A stretch of DNA of 64,000 bases from Halomonas sp. HL-93 (GTDB lineage Bacteria > Pseudomonadota > Gammaproteobacteria > Pseudomonadales > Halomonadaceae), in assembly GCF_900086985.1 (NCBI RefSeq), contig NZ_LT593974.1, positions 2,542,001 through 2,606,000 of the forward strand. Reading direction: 5' to 3'. The notes under the pieces are model-generated. The model was not told the DNA's origin and ran no database searches. It worked only from the letters and a program-made list of their open reading frames with translations. The position numbers and the translations under genes were made by a program. Shown piece by piece: positions 53,726 through 63,147 of the stretch (positions are counted from its first letter, which is position 1; each line of letters opens with the position of its first letter).

Positions 53726-54241
53726 TTAGCTGAATAGCATGGCACGCTGTCGGGCGAGCACGATCATACGCAGCGGTATGAGCAATAGCACAGCAAAACC
53801 AATCAATGTCCAAGCAGGCAACGATAGTCCCAGTAAGGTAAAGTCGATCTCGGCGCACTCTCCCGAGCCAGTCAGCACCATGGCGACCACATCCTGCATG
53901 GGCAAAATATCCATCATGTAATCAAGGCCGGGGCCACACGTAGGCACTTCATCAGCGGGCAGCGATTGAAGCCAAATATGGCGGCCCGCAATAAAGGCCC
54001 CCGTACCCGCCGACAGCAAGCCAAGAATGCCGTATATGACCTTACCCACTCGCCCTGGGTTATGCACTGCTGCGATGAGCAACACCACGCCTGTCGCGAT
54101 CACCGCTACGCGCTGAAACACGCAAAGCGGACACGGCTCGAACCCGCCGATATGCTCAAGTCCGAGCGCGACCGCCATCATAAAGATACAAAAAACGACA
54201 CCCAATAGCGCCGCTGGACGGATGGACGGTGTTTTCATCAT
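53726..54241 (-). CDS. dsbB: Disulfide bond formation protein B
   Basis: 171 residues with four membrane helices. The first catalytic pair is in the CPLC motif of FEPCPLCVFQRVA, and the second is formed by Cys in PTCGPGLDYM and SGECAEI. DsbB reoxidises DsbA with quinone. ATG at 54239-54241 overlaps the gshA stop by 4 bases, so it is translationally coupled to glutathione synthesis. A second ATG follows directly. Confidence 0.95.
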   Translation of the reverse strand: MMKTPSIRPAALLGVVFCIFMMAVALGLEHIGGFEPCPLCVFQRVAVIATGVVLLIAAVHNPGRVGKVIYGILGLLSAGTGAFIAGRHIWLQSLPADEVPTCGPGLDYMMDILPMQDVVAMVLTGSGECAEIDFTLLGLSLPAWTLIGFAVLLLIPLRMIVLARQRAMLFS

Positions 54242-55875
54242 TTCTTCTCCGCTCGCAGTGCCGATAGCGCGCGCGATTCTCGGGCATGAGCAAAGTAATC
54301 GCGTAAAAAATCATCGAAGCTTACTTGATCATCGGCTTCGATGTCGCGCTGTTGCTGGTGGGATGTATCAATCAACTGGGCTAGCAGCGCTTCTCGAGAA
54401 CGCTGCATAGGCTTAGCTTTCAGTTCACTCGCTTGTGCTTGAGCAAGCTGTAACAAGGTATCGCTAAGCGAACCATTGCCCGCTTGTAGCTGCGCCAGTA
54501 GCCGCGCCGAGGGGGTCAGCGATGGATCATTTAGGCGCGGCGTTAACGCTTCTAATGCCGCCGCATGGGGAGTGCCCGTTTCTACTGCATCCAACAGCCG
54601 TGCGACTTCCGCCATTTCGGTAAAAATCTGTTCACCCCAGCCGCGCACTGAGGTCGATTCGCCGTCGCGAACTAGCGTCAATGCCGGGTCACGCCCACGC
54701 TCCACTACAAAACGACGGTTGTCGTCCAGACGATCACACTCTTCGTCTGATATCCATGGACTCTCACTTAGCAAACACCACATCAAGAAGGTATCGACAA
54801 AGCGCATTTGCGTTTCATCAATGCCTAGAGGGTCAAAGGGATTCAAATCCAGGCAGCGCACTTCGATGTATTCGACACCCCGAGCCTCAAGCGCCTGACT
54901 GGGCGTTTCGTTGTGCTTGGCCACCCGCTTGGGGCGAATATCGCTGTAGTACTCGTTCTCGATTTGCAGAATGTTGGCATTGAGCTGTTGCCACTCGCCA
55001 TCCACATTCACCCCCAGCTTTTGATAATCCGGCCAGGGCGAGGAAATCGCGTGCCGCAGGGTATTCACATAGTTGGACAGCGAGTTGAAGCAAATTTTCA
55101 ACTGCGACTGTACCTTGTTTTGATAACCCAGGTCCGACATGCGCAGCGTGGTGGCATAAGGGGCGTAGTAGGTGTCGTCGCTTAACGGCTTAAGCTTCTC
55201 GGGCACCTTGCCATCGGGCAGGAAGCTTTTATCTATTGCTGGCGAGGCGCCAAAAAGATACAGCAGCAGCCAGCTGTGGCGCCGGAAATGACGGATCATG
55301 CCGAAGTAGCGAGTGGAACGGTAATCGTTGAAAGGCACGTCCGGCGCTTGCTCCAATTCACGCAGCGCATGCCACATATCGTCCGGCAGGGAAACGTTGT
55401 AATGCACCCCGGCGATGGCTTGCATAATACGCCCATAGCGCACGTCTAACCCTTTGCGATAAACGTGCTTCATGGTGCCAACATTCGAGTCGCCGTAATC
55501 GGCGATGGGCACGCTGTCGTTGCCCGATAGCCGCGACGGCATACTCCCCGGCCAAATCCACTCGTCGGCTAGGTGCTGATAGGTAAAGCTATGCAGGTCC
55601 GATAAAAAGCACAATGCCTCGCCCGGGTCGGAGTACACCGGCGTGATGTACTCAAGCAACGCCTCGGAATAGTCGGTGGTAATGTGCGGATGGGTCAACT
55701 TTGAGCCCAACGCATAGGGATGCGGGGTTTGCGCAATGTGGCCATTTGCATCGACCCGCAGGCCTTCTTTTTCCAACCCGCGGCGCAGCCGGCCGAGACG
55801 GCCCTGCCGGGCGCTGGGTAGCAAGCGATCGACCGTAGCCGTTAGTGAAGGTGGCACAGTGAGTGGTTCAGGCAA
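54238..55875 (-). CDS. gshA: Glutamate-cysteine ligase
   Basis: 545 residues if translation begins at TTG 55875, where AAGGAG lies 8 bases upstream. The upstream GTG at 55884 directly abuts the same AAGGA and has no spacing. The family motifs are LKGLEKEGLRVD-like (RLRRGLEKEGLRVDANG), ITTDYSEALLEYIT, YGDSNVGTMKHVYRKGL, GVHYNVSLPD and YIEVRCLDLNPFDPLGID. It makes gamma-glutamylcysteine, the first step to glutathione. It is followed by dsbB with overlap. Confidence 0.93.
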   Translation of the reverse strand: MPEPLTVPPSLTATVDRLLPSARQGRLGRLRRGLEKEGLRVDANGHIAQTPHPYALGSKLTHPHITTDYSEALLEYITPVYSDPGEALCFLSDLHSFTYQHLADEWIWPGSMPSRLSGNDSVPIADYGDSNVGTMKHVYRKGLDVRYGRIMQAIAGVHYNVSLPDDMWHALRELEQAPDVPFNDYRSTRYFGMIRHFRRHSWLLLYLFGASPAIDKSFLPDGKVPEKLKPLSDDTYYAPYATTLRMSDLGYQNKVQSQLKICFNSLSNYVNTLRHAISSPWPDYQKLGVNVDGEWQQLNANILQIENEYYSDIRPKRVAKHNETPSQALEARGVEYIEVRCLDLNPFDPLGIDETQMRFVDTFLMWCLLSESPWISDEECDRLDDNRRFVVERGRDPALTLVRDGESTSVRGWGEQIFTEMAEVARLLDAVETGTPHAAALEALTPRLNDPSLTPSARLLAQLQAGNGSLSDTLLQLAQAQASELKAKPMQRSREALLAQLIDTSHQQQRDIEADDQVSFDDFLRDYFAHARESRALSALRAEKK

Positions 55876-55895
55876 GGTGAACACTCCTTGTCAAT

Positions 55896-55919
55896 AAGGC
55901 CCGTGCACGCACGGGCCTT
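55896..55919 (-). terminator. Strong hairpin between tex and gshA
   Basis: A perfect 11-base-pair GC-rich stem (AAGGCCCGTGC / GCACGGGCCTT, loop of 2) lies 12 bases upstream of the gshA ribosome-binding site on the minus strand. It has no long T-run. It probably attenuates read-through from tex and may affect gshA expression. Confidence 0.55.
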
Positions 55920-56007
55920 GGTGGAATCGGGTGGCATCGCCAGCGGCTACCCATCGAGAATAGACAGCAGGATATGGCGGCAGCCGTTCAACTTTCAAGA
56001 TGCGCGA

Positions 56008-58365
56008 CTATTTGTCCTGCTTGGCCTTAAGCAACGCCGCCCCCAGCGCACCCACTGCTGCGGGCGGTTCACTGGACTTGGCGGCCTGGCGTCTAGCGTT
56101 CTGCCCCTGGCGGCGCGATGGCTTGCGCGGTTCATTCTCGCCTGCCTGGGAAGCACCCTGTTGCTCACGCTCCGGCTCATCGTCCAAGCGCATGGAGAGC
56201 CCTACCCGCTTACGCGGAATATCCACGCTCATGACCTTGACGGTGACGATATCGCCGGCCTTGACCACGCTGCGTGGATCATCGATGAAACGATCGGAAA
56301 GCGCCGAAATGTGCACCAGGCCATCCTGATGAACGCCGATGTCCACAAAGGCGCCGAAGTGAGTAACATTGGTCACCGTGCCTTCAAGCACCATCGAAAG
56401 CTTAAGGTCTTGAAGCGTTTCGACCCCTTCACGAAACTCAGCGGCTTTGAACTCAGGGCGCGGGTCGCGGCCGGGCTTATCCAGCTCGTTAAGAATGTCG
56501 CTCACTGTAGGCACACCAAAGCGCTCATCGGCGAAGTCGCCGGGCTTTAGTGTTTTGAGCGTTGCGCTGTCGCCAATCAGCCCTTTGACATCGCGACCGC
56601 TTTGCTTGGCCATACGCTCGACCACCACATAGGCTTCGGGGTGGACGGCACTGGCGTCCAGCGGATTGTCGGCGTTGCTGATACGTAAGAAGCCAGCACA
56701 CTGCTCAAAGGTTTTGGGCCCCAGGCGGCTGACTTCCAAAAGTTCTTTACGACTTTTGAAGGCACCTTGAAGGTTACGCTGAGCGACAACGTTCTCAGCA
56801 ATGGCAGTACTTAGCCCGGCCACCCGGGACAGTAGCGCGCTTGACGCGGTGTTTAAATCCACCCCTACCCCGTTAACGCAATCCTCAATGACTGCCTCCA
56901 GGCTGCGCGATAGCTGCACCTGAGAGACATCATGCTGGTACTGACCCACGCCAATCGATTTGGGTTCGATTTTGACCAGCTCCGCCAACGGGTCCTGCAA
57001 ACGGCGGGCAATCGACACCGCACCACGTACCGTGACGTCGAGGTCAGGCAGCTCTTTCGACGCGTATTCCGAGGCGGAGTAAACCGAGGCGCCTGCCTCG
57101 CTCACCATGACCTTGCTCAGGCGATAGTCGGGCGCAAGCGCTTTCAGTAGCTCCCCGGCCAGCTTGTCGGTTTCCCGGCTGGCGGTGCCATTCCCTACGG
57201 CAATCAACTGCACACCGTGCTGCTTCACAAGCTTGGCCAATACGCCGAGCGCGTCATCCCAACGGTTCTGCGGCGCATGGGGATAAATCGTCGCTTGGTC
57301 GATAAATTGTCCGGTGGCGTCGACCACGGCCACTTTACAGCCGGTACGCAGGCCGGGGTCGATGGCCAGCGTCACTTTTTGCCCTGCCGGTGCGGCCAGC
57401 AGCAAATCTTTTAGATTGGCAGCGAATACTTCAATCGCAGTGAGTTCGGCCTGTTCGCGCAGACGCCCGAGCAGCTCGGTCTCAAGCGCCGTGTAGAGCT
57501 TGACGCGCCACGTCCAGCGCACCACTTCGGCCAACCACTTATCCGCCGCGCGGCCTTGATCACTGATACCGAACTGCTTGGCTATGGTTACCTGAGCAGG
57601 GTGAACAGGGGCTTCCTCTTCACCGGGCAGGCGAATCGCCAGGCTCAAGACGCCTTCATTGCGACCACGGAACATGGCAAGTGCGCGGTGAGATGGCACC
57701 TTGGCAAGTTTTTCATCGTGCTCGAAATAATCGGAAAACTTAGCGCCCTCATGCTGTTTACCGTCCAGCACGCGGGCGCTTAATTCGCCTTCCTGCCACA
57801 GCCGCTCGCGAAGCTGGCCGATCAGGTCAGGGTCTTCGGCAAAGCGCTCCATCAAAATCTGCTTGGCGCCATCCAAGGCCGCTTTAGCATCGTCAATGGC
57901 GGGAATGTCGCCCTCTGCAGGGCGCAAATAATTGTCAGCCTCGCTTTCGGGATTAAGCGTGGGGTCGGCAAGCAGCGCATCGGCCAGCGGCTCTAGCCCC
58001 GCTTCGCGAGCAATTTGTGCTTTGGTGCGACGTTTTTTCTTGAACGGCAGGTACAAATCTTCCAGCCGCTGCTTGGTCTCCGCAGCGTCAATGCTTGCTT
58101 TCAGCGGACCATCCAGTTTGCCCTGCTCGTCAATGGCGGCAAGTACTGCGGCACGGCGCTCTTCCAGCTCCCGCAGGTAGCGCAGGCGCTCATCTAGCTG
58201 ACGCAGTTGAATATCGTCCAGCGCGCCGGTGACTTCTTTACGGTAGCGGGCAATAAACGGCACGGTGGCGCCACCATCCAGCAGTTCCACCGTGGCTGAC
58301 ACTTGCTCGGGGCGAACGCTTAGCTCAGCAGCTAAACGGGCAATAATACGCTGATTGACATCCAT
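56008..58365 (-). CDS. tex: Transcription accessory protein Tex
   Basis: 785 residues, the usual Tex length. The order is an N-terminal helical domain (VPFIARYRKEVTGALDD), a YqgF-like RNase H fold (LAIDPGLRTGCKVAVVDATG), helix-hairpin-helix repeats (LNTASSALLSRVAGL), and a C-terminal S1 RNA-binding domain (LEGTVTNVTHFGAFVDIGVHQDGLVHIS). A basic, Arg/Gln-rich tail ends the protein. Tex binds RNA and affects transcription and toxin expression in several bacteria. Confidence 0.95.
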   Translation of the reverse strand: MDVNQRIIARLAAELSVRPEQVSATVELLDGGATVPFIARYRKEVTGALDDIQLRQLDERLRYLRELEERRAAVLAAIDEQGKLDGPLKASIDAAETKQRLEDLYLPFKKKRRTKAQIAREAGLEPLADALLADPTLNPESEADNYLRPAEGDIPAIDDAKAALDGAKQILMERFAEDPDLIGQLRERLWQEGELSARVLDGKQHEGAKFSDYFEHDEKLAKVPSHRALAMFRGRNEGVLSLAIRLPGEEEAPVHPAQVTIAKQFGISDQGRAADKWLAEVVRWTWRVKLYTALETELLGRLREQAELTAIEVFAANLKDLLLAAPAGQKVTLAIDPGLRTGCKVAVVDATGQFIDQATIYPHAPQNRWDDALGVLAKLVKQHGVQLIAVGNGTASRETDKLAGELLKALAPDYRLSKVMVSEAGASVYSASEYASKELPDLDVTVRGAVSIARRLQDPLAELVKIEPKSIGVGQYQHDVSQVQLSRSLEAVIEDCVNGVGVDLNTASSALLSRVAGLSTAIAENVVAQRNLQGAFKSRKELLEVSRLGPKTFEQCAGFLRISNADNPLDASAVHPEAYVVVERMAKQSGRDVKGLIGDSATLKTLKPGDFADERFGVPTVSDILNELDKPGRDPRPEFKAAEFREGVETLQDLKLSMVLEGTVTNVTHFGAFVDIGVHQDGLVHISALSDRFIDDPRSVVKAGDIVTVKVMSVDIPRKRVGLSMRLDDEPEREQQGASQAGENEPRKPSRRQGQNARRQAAKSSEPPAAVGALGAALLKAKQDK

Positions 58366-58467
58366 AAATGACCAATAAACTCATGCAGCACTGTTAAGTG
58401 CCCACAAGGTACCATAATCCCATCACGGCTGGCATGGCTTGCTAGCGTCGCCAGCCTTGGTCATCCC

Positions 58468-58491
58468 AAAAAAACGGCCCTCTGGCCGTTT
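58468..58491 (-). terminator. Terminator downstream of msrB
   Basis: On the minus strand an 8-base-pair stem (AAACGGCC / GGCCGTTT, loop of 4) is followed by T-rich sequence (seven T including the stem end). It lies about 125 bases after the msrB stop and before tex, so it should separate the two transcripts. Confidence 0.8.
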
Positions 58492-58615
58492 CTGCCTGAA
58501 TCTTCCATTGTGCTAATACGTTCACCGCACTCAACCTCACCTATCGTTGACGGTTTTGAAGAGCATATTATTGAAGGGTTTAGATTGTGACGGCGGCAAT
58601 AGCCGTCGGCGGTAT

Positions 58616-59113
58616 TTAAGCAGGCACAAACCTTAACGCCACACCATTATTACACCAGCGAAGCCCGGTTGGCTCGGGGCCATCTTCAAACACGTGGCCT
58701 TGATGGCCACCACAACGGGCGCAGTGGTATTCAGTGCGCGGCCATACCAGCTTAAAATCGAGCTCGGAGAGTAAGTGTCCTTCCACATGCTCAAAAAAGC
58801 TCGGCCAGCCGGTACCTGAATCGAACTTCATCTCGCTGGTAAACAGTAATAAATCACAGCCGGCGCATCGATACTCTCCCTCACCCCACTCTTTGTCTAA
58901 AGGGCTTGAAAAGGCAGGCTCCGTGCCATGGTCACGGAGAACATCATAGGCCTCGTCGGACAGTCGTTCACGCCACTCGTCTTCACTGAGCTCAAGCGGT
59001 TCGATATCAGGGGCCGCCTCTAGGTCGAGTCTTGGAAAACCAAACGATATACCTGGGATGGCCCCTGCTAGCCCAGTGAATCCAGCAAGGCCAATAAAGT
59101 GACGACGTTTCAT
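58616..59113 (-). CDS. msrB: Tat-exported methionine-R-sulfoxide reductase B
   Basis: 165 residues. The N-terminus MKRRHFIGLAGFTGLAG has a twin-arginine followed by a hydrophobic stretch, a probable Tat signal. The MsrB domain (about 45-165) has the zinc cysteines in CAGC and CARC, the substrate motif SGTGWPSFFEHV, and the catalytic Cys in RWCNNGVALRF. It reduces oxidised methionine in exported proteins. Periplasmic location is inferred from the signal sequence. It has its own gap on both sides. Confidence 0.92.
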   Translation of the reverse strand: MKRRHFIGLAGFTGLAGAIPGISFGFPRLDLEAAPDIEPLELSEDEWRERLSDEAYDVLRDHGTEPAFSSPLDKEWGEGEYRCAGCDLLLFTSEMKFDSGTGWPSFFEHVEGHLLSELDFKLVWPRTEYHCARCGGHQGHVFEDGPEPTGLRWCNNGVALRFVPA

Positions 59114-59146
59114 GAGGTAACTCCCATAACGGCCAGAAGACGGGCT

Positions 59147-59179
59147 AAAAAAAGGGGCAACGCCGTAGCGATACCCCTT
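59147..59179 (-). terminator. Terminator of pckA
   Basis: On the minus strand AAGGGG pairs with CCCCTT around a partly paired inner region, followed by a run of seven T. It lies 52 bases after the pckA stop and ahead of the msrB start. Confidence 0.85.
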
Positions 59180-59230
59180 CAGACACCTTAGTGGTGCTAA
59201 CGTTCTAGACCTTACAGGCTGGTTCCATGA

Positions 59231-60787
59231 TTAAGTCAACTGCGGCCCTGCCTGAATAATCGCTGGATTCACGCCTTCAAATTTCTTGAAGTTATCAACA
59301 AACTTGGTCACCAGCTCCTGCAAGTGGTGATCATAAGCAGCGCGGTCTTCCCACGTTTCACGCGGATCAAGCAGGCTTGAATCGACACCAGGTACTGCCA
59401 CCGGCACCTCTAGGTTCAGCCCATCGATGAGCTTGGTTTGCACATCGCGCAGCACGCCGGACTGAATGGCGCTGATAATCGCGCGGGTCGTCGGGATAGA
59501 AAAGCGAGAACCGCCTTCACCAAAGGCACCGCCAGTCCAGCCAGTATTGACCAGATAGACCTGAGCGTCTTTTTTCTCGACGCGCTTGATCAGCAGGTCA
59601 GCATATTCACGCGCCGGACGCGGGAAGAACGGAGCACCGAAGCAGGTAGAGAATGTTGCCGCCAGCCCTTCCGAAGAGCCCATTTCAGTGGAGCCGACCT
59701 TTGCGGTATAGCCCGATAAGAAGTGGTAGGCGGCGGCTTCCTTTGAGAGCACCGAGACCGGCGGCAATACGCCGGACATATCACAGGTCAAGAAGACGAT
59801 GGCGTTCGGCTCCCCGGCCAAATTTTCCGGCACGCGCTTTTCGACGTGCTCTAGCGGGTAAGCGGCGCGTGAGTTTTGCGTCAGGCTATCGTCGGCGTAA
59901 TCCGGCTCGCGACGATCGTCCAGCACCACGTTTTCCAGTACGGTGCCAAACTTGATGGCATTCCAAATCACCGGCTCGTTCTTCTCGGACAGGTCGATAC
60001 ACTTGGCATAGCAACCACCTTCCATGTTGAACACAGTACCGTCGCCCCAGCCGTGCTCGTCGTCACCAATCAAGTAACGGGCCGGATCAGCAGAAAGCGT
60101 TGTTTTACCGGTACCGGAGAGACCGAAGAACAGGCAGGTTTCGCCGTCTTCGCCGACGTTGGCGGAGCAGTGCATGGGTAGTACGTCAGCGTCGGGCAAG
60201 AGGAAGTTCTGCACCGAGAACATGGCTTTTTTCATTTCACCGGCATAGCGCATACCAGCGATCAGCACTTTTTTCTCGGCGAAGTTAATAATCACACAAC
60301 CGTCGGAGGGCGTGCCGTCGCGGCTGGGATCACAAACAAAATCGGCCGCGTTGAGAATCGTCCACTCGTCTTTAACAGCAGGATTAAACACCTGAGGACG
60401 CACAAACATAGTGCGTCCGAAGAGATTTTGCCATGCGGTTTCGGTGCTTACCCGCACCGGCAGGTAATGCACATCGTCGCTGCCCACGTGCAGCTCAGAA
60501 ACAAAATGTTCACCCGCACCCAGATAATCTTCAACCCGTGACCACAGGGCCGAGAACTTACCCGCATCAAAAGGCCGGTTAACGCTCCCCCAATCAATGC
60601 TGTCACGCGTAGAGGGTTCATCAACGATAAAGCGATCTTTCGGTGAACGGCCGGTACGAACGCCCGTGTTCACTACCAGGGCACCGTTAGCAGACAGGCG
60701 GCCTTCGCCACGTGCCACGGCGCGCTCGATCAATTCGGCGCTGCTGAGGTTAACATGGGCTTGATGAGCAGCTTGAGTCGTGGTCAT
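59231..60787 (-). CDS. pckA: Phosphoenolpyruvate carboxykinase (ATP)
   Basis: 518 residues from the ATG at 60787; the frame extends 16 codons further without family residues. The kinase-1a P-loop is [12 protein letters not shown], with LIGDDEHGW (metal/ATP) and the substrate site [14 protein letters not shown]. It converts oxaloacetate and ATP to PEP in gluconeogenesis, complementing the mdh in this window for growth on carnitine, betaine or dicarboxylates. It has its own terminator. Confidence 0.96.
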   Translation of the reverse strand: MTTTQAAHQAHVNLSSAELIERAVARGEGRLSANGALVVNTGVRTGRSPKDRFIVDEPSTRDSIDWGSVNRPFDAGKFSALWSRVEDYLGAGEHFVSELHVGSDDVHYLPVRVSTETAWQNLFGRTMFVRPQVFNPAVKDEWTILNAADFVCDPSRDGTPSDGCVIINFAEKKVLIAGMRYAGEMKKAMFSVQNFLLPDADVLPMHCSANVGEDGETCLFFGLSGTGKTTLSADPARYLIGDDEHGWGDGTVFNMEGGCYAKCIDLSEKNEPVIWNAIKFGTVLENVVLDDRREPDYADDSLTQNSRAAYPLEHVEKRVPENLAGEPNAIVFLTCDMSGVLPPVSVLSKEAAAYHFLSGYTAKVGSTEMGSSEGLAATFSTCFGAPFFPRPAREYADLLIKRVEKKDAQVYLVNTGWTGGAFGEGGSRFSIPTTRAIISAIQSGVLRDVQTKLIDGLNLEVPVAVPGVDSSLLDPRETWEDRAAYDHHLQELVTKFVDNFKKFEGVNPAIIQAGPQLT

Positions 60788-60899
60788 GTCGATTCCTGGG
60801 CCTTGCGGCCGATTTTCTCGTTTACCGGGCGTCACCGACGCCTTTCAAAAGTTCATCCCGGCACATGGCTGGGCGCTTAAGTCCGGCGCATTATGGCAA

Positions 60900-60926
60900 A
60901 AAGAAAGCCCCCGGAAAACGGGGGCT
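60900..60926 (-). terminator. Terminator ending the yrfG-hslR-hslO transcription unit
   Basis: On the minus strand an 8-base-pair stem (AGCCCCCG / CGGGGGCT, loop of 5) is followed by a T-rich tail. It is 20 bases after the small open frame at 60946-61065 and 166 bases after hslO. Confidence 0.88.
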
Positions 60927-60939
60927 GAAAGCAAATATA

Positions 60940-60956
60940 TTGTAGTTAAACTACAA
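60940..60956. repeat. 17-base perfect palindrome
   Basis: TTGTAGTT-A-AACTACAA is a perfect inverted repeat with a single central base. Its size and TTG...CAA ends resemble MarR-type operators. It overlaps the stop codon of the small frame at 60946-61065 and precedes the terminator hairpin, so a structural RNA role is also possible. Confidence 0.5.
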
Positions 60957-61065
60957 CATTGGCACCATATTTTGTGTTGCGCTGCAGTAAATTTTCAAAC
61001 AGACGTTTGGCAAGATCGCCCAAGTCACTGGTATGGCTAGCGCCCATGAGGGGCGTTTTAAACAC
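60946..61065 (-). CDS. Putative 39-residue small protein
   Basis: A minus-strand frame from GTG 61065 to TAA 60946-60948, beginning 26 bases after the hslO stop and ending 20 bases before a strong terminator. The product begins MFKTPLMGASHTSDLGDL and contains an amphipathic helix (GDLAKRLFENLLQRNTK). Codon choice looks like coding sequence. The start could instead be ATG 61047 (33 residues), which directly follows a hairpin pairing 61050-61055 with 61076-61081. No clear ribosome-binding site is seen, and I do not recognise a family. Confidence 0.4.
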   Translation of the reverse strand: MFKTPLMGASHTSDLGDLAKRLFENLLQRNTKYGANVVV

Positions 61066-61091
61066 AAGCGTTAAGCGCCCCGACTACAAAA

Positions 61092-61967
61092 TCAATGGAT
61101 AGTCGGTGACGGCGCGTCAGGGTTATCCAATAAACTTTCAATTTCCGCCGCCGTGTAGTGATATTTCGTGTGGCAAAAGTGGCATTGGGTGTTGATTTCG
61201 CCTTGTTCGCGCACAATATCACGCAGTTCCGTGTCTCCCAGCGTCAGTAACCCATAGCTCATCCGCTCGCGGGAGCAGGTACAGCCAAAGCGTAGCGCTT
61301 TGGGCTCAAACACCCGAACGGTTTCCTCATGGTAGAGGCGATAAAGCACTTCGCGTTGTTCAAGGCCCAGCAGCTCTTCTGTCTTGATGGTGTCAGCAAG
61401 GTGTACACTGCGTTCCCAAGCATCTACATCCTGGTGTTGCGAGTCGTCAGGCAGACGTTGCAAGAGTAAGCCCCCTGCCCGCTCACCGTCTGCGGCAAGC
61501 CAAAGCCGCGTGGGCAACTGTTCGGACTGGCTAAAATAAGCCTCCAGACAGCCGCTCAGCGTATCGTGATCAAGCGCGACAATCCCCTGGTAGCGATTCC
61601 CCTCATTAGGATCGAGGGTAATCAAGATTTGGCCATCGCCGACCAATTCGCGAAAGCTGGCCTGCTCGCTGGGTAAATCGCTACTTTCGGCAATCCGGGC
61701 AACCGCCCGCAGCTCACCACCGGGATTGGATTCGGCCATCATCAGCGACAGTACACCCTGGCCGCGCACTTCCATGCTCATGGTGCCATCCAGCTTGACC
61801 GTATCGGTAAGCAGCGCCACAGCCGCCAATAATTCACCTAGCAGTCGGTTGACCGCTGGGGGATAGGCGTGGCGGTCCAGTACTTCATGATAGGCGTTGG
61901 ACAGCGTTACGATTTCGCCGCGCACATTGGTATGGTCAAACAGAAAACGTTGGATTTGATCAGACAT
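61092..61967 (-). CDS. hslO: Redox-regulated chaperone Hsp33
   Basis: 291 residues. The N-terminal substrate-binding domain starts with [15 protein letters not shown], and the C-terminal redox switch has all four zinc cysteines: [10 protein letters not shown] and [10 protein letters not shown]. On oxidation the cysteines form disulfides and the chaperone is activated. It follows hslR by 46 bases in the conserved yrfG-hslR-hslO order. Confidence 0.95.
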   Translation of the reverse strand: MSDQIQRFLFDHTNVRGEIVTLSNAYHEVLDRHAYPPAVNRLLGELLAAVALLTDTVKLDGTMSMEVRGQGVLSLMMAESNPGGELRAVARIAESSDLPSEQASFRELVGDGQILITLDPNEGNRYQGIVALDHDTLSGCLEAYFSQSEQLPTRLWLAADGERAGGLLLQRLPDDSQHQDVDAWERSVHLADTIKTEELLGLEQREVLYRLYHEETVRVFEPKALRFGCTCSRERMSYGLLTLGDTELRDIVREQGEINTQCHFCHTKYHYTAAEIESLLDNPDAPSPTIH

Positions 61968-62013
61968 AAGAAAACCGTTGGGGAAAATAAAAAGGGATAG
62001 CCGAGCGGGAAGC

Positions 62014-62403
62014 TCACTCCCCCTGCTGGCGCTGAAAACGGTGTATATCGCGACGCTGCTTTTTGTCAGGCCGCTTAAGCGGGTGCTGCATGACTTCGTT
62101 GGTTAACCGGCGTGCTTCAGCCTCGCGGGCGCGGCGCTCAACGCTTTCCTGAGTTTCGGCGTAAAGCTTCCGGGCTTCGGGCGCGCCCTTCCGCTGGCCT
62201 GACAGGGCAGTAACTTCTACCTCAAGCACGTCCCAGCCTTGAGGCACTTTGATCAGTGCGCCCAGCTCGACGTTTTTGCTGGTTTTGGCGCGGGCGCCAT
62301 CGTAGTGCACTTTGCCACCTTCAATAGCTTTTTTAGCCAGAGCGCGCGTCTTAAAAAACCGCGCAGCCCACAGCCATTTATCCAAGCGAACACTGTCGCT
62401 CAT
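62014..62403 (-). CDS. hslR: Heat-shock RNA-binding protein Hsp15
   Basis: 129 residues. An S4 RNA-binding domain (about 5-65; [23 protein letters not shown]) is followed by a long basic helix rich in Arg and Lys (75-129). Hsp15 binds 50S subunits carrying stalled nascent chains. It lies 18 bases after yrfG. Length and order match E. coli. Confidence 0.94.
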   Translation of the reverse strand: MSDSVRLDKWLWAARFFKTRALAKKAIEGGKVHYDGARAKTSKNVELGALIKVPQGWDVLEVEVTALSGQRKGAPEARKLYAETQESVERRAREAEARRLTNEVMQHPLKRPDKKQRRDIHRFQRQQGE

Positions 62404-62421
62404 TATCGCTCTCCTTACTGC

Positions 62422-63075
62422 TCAGGTACGTGGCAGCAGTTGGGCAAACCGGTCCAGGGCGTCAAACTCCTCAAGCGCCTTCTCTGGCCGTTGGCTATCC
62501 GGCTGTTTGATGCCGAGCAAATACTGAATGCCAAAGGTGCGAGCACTGGCGAGAACATGAGGATTATCGTCAATAAATAACGTACGGGCTGGATCAAAAG
62601 GTTCAAGCGCTTGCAAAGCTGACCAAAACGCTTGCTCTTCCTTTGCCGCACCAACATCTTCTGATGAAATGATGGCATCCAGGTAGTTTTCCAACCCCGT
62701 CAGCGGAAGTTTCAGCGCCAGACTGGCGCGGTCGGCATTAGTTGCCAGCACCACACGGGGATGGGCCTGCTTCAGCCAGGTTAGAAAATCCAGCGCGTCG
62801 CCGCGCAGGCCGATCAAGTGCTGCACTTCGCGCTTGAGTGCGACAATATCGACGCCGAGCTCGCGGCTCCAATAAGCTAAGCTGTACCAGTTGAGTGTGC
62901 CTTGCTCACCGATGATGCGGGCACGCAAGGTCTCTTGAGATGCCTCATCTAACTGATGGAGCTCAGCGTAGCGACGCGGCAAATGCTCCAGCCAAAAATG
63001 GCTATCGAAGTGCAAATCCAACAAGGTACCGTCCATGTCTAATAATACGGTATCAATCTCACTCCACTCGATCAT
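62422..63075 (-). CDS. yrfG: GMP/IMP nucleotidase YrfG (HAD family)
   Basis: 217 residues from the ATG at 63075 (GGGAG upstream); the frame extends to 63138 without family residues. Motif I is LLDMDGTLLDLHFDSHFW, motif II is VVLATNADR, and motif IV is LFIDDNPHVLASA. The motif I flanks (LDLHFDxxFW) are specific for YrfG-type nucleotidases. It hydrolyses purine 5'-monophosphates. It is the first gene of the unit running to hslO and is divergent from nudE, as in E. coli. Confidence 0.93.
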   Translation of the reverse strand: MIEWSEIDTVLLDMDGTLLDLHFDSHFWLEHLPRRYAELHQLDEASQETLRARIIGEQGTLNWYSLAYWSRELGVDIVALKREVQHLIGLRGDALDFLTWLKQAHPRVVLATNADRASLALKLPLTGLENYLDAIISSEDVGAAKEEQAFWSALQALEPFDPARTLFIDDNPHVLASARTFGIQYLLGIKQPDSQRPEKALEEFDALDRFAQLLPRT

Positions 63076-63147
63076 TACCGCTCCCATCGCGAATGCTATA
63101 AGCGTGCTATTGTAGCCTAACCCCCGTTTACCAGCCATGGAGGCAGC

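Larger units (their letters stand above)
60788..61091. other. Gap between hslO and pckA
   Basis: Just over 300 bases with no annotated-size gene. The left 110 bases should carry the pckA promoter. A terminator lies at 60900-60926. Between it and hslO is a 39-codon frame (60946-61065) that looks coding and is listed separately. A 17-base palindrome (60940-60956) overlaps the end of that frame. Confidence 0.6.

Noticed and set aside
55888..56550. 220-codon open frame on the plus strand
   Set aside because: Mostly antisense to the end of tex, including its S1 domain; no family features.
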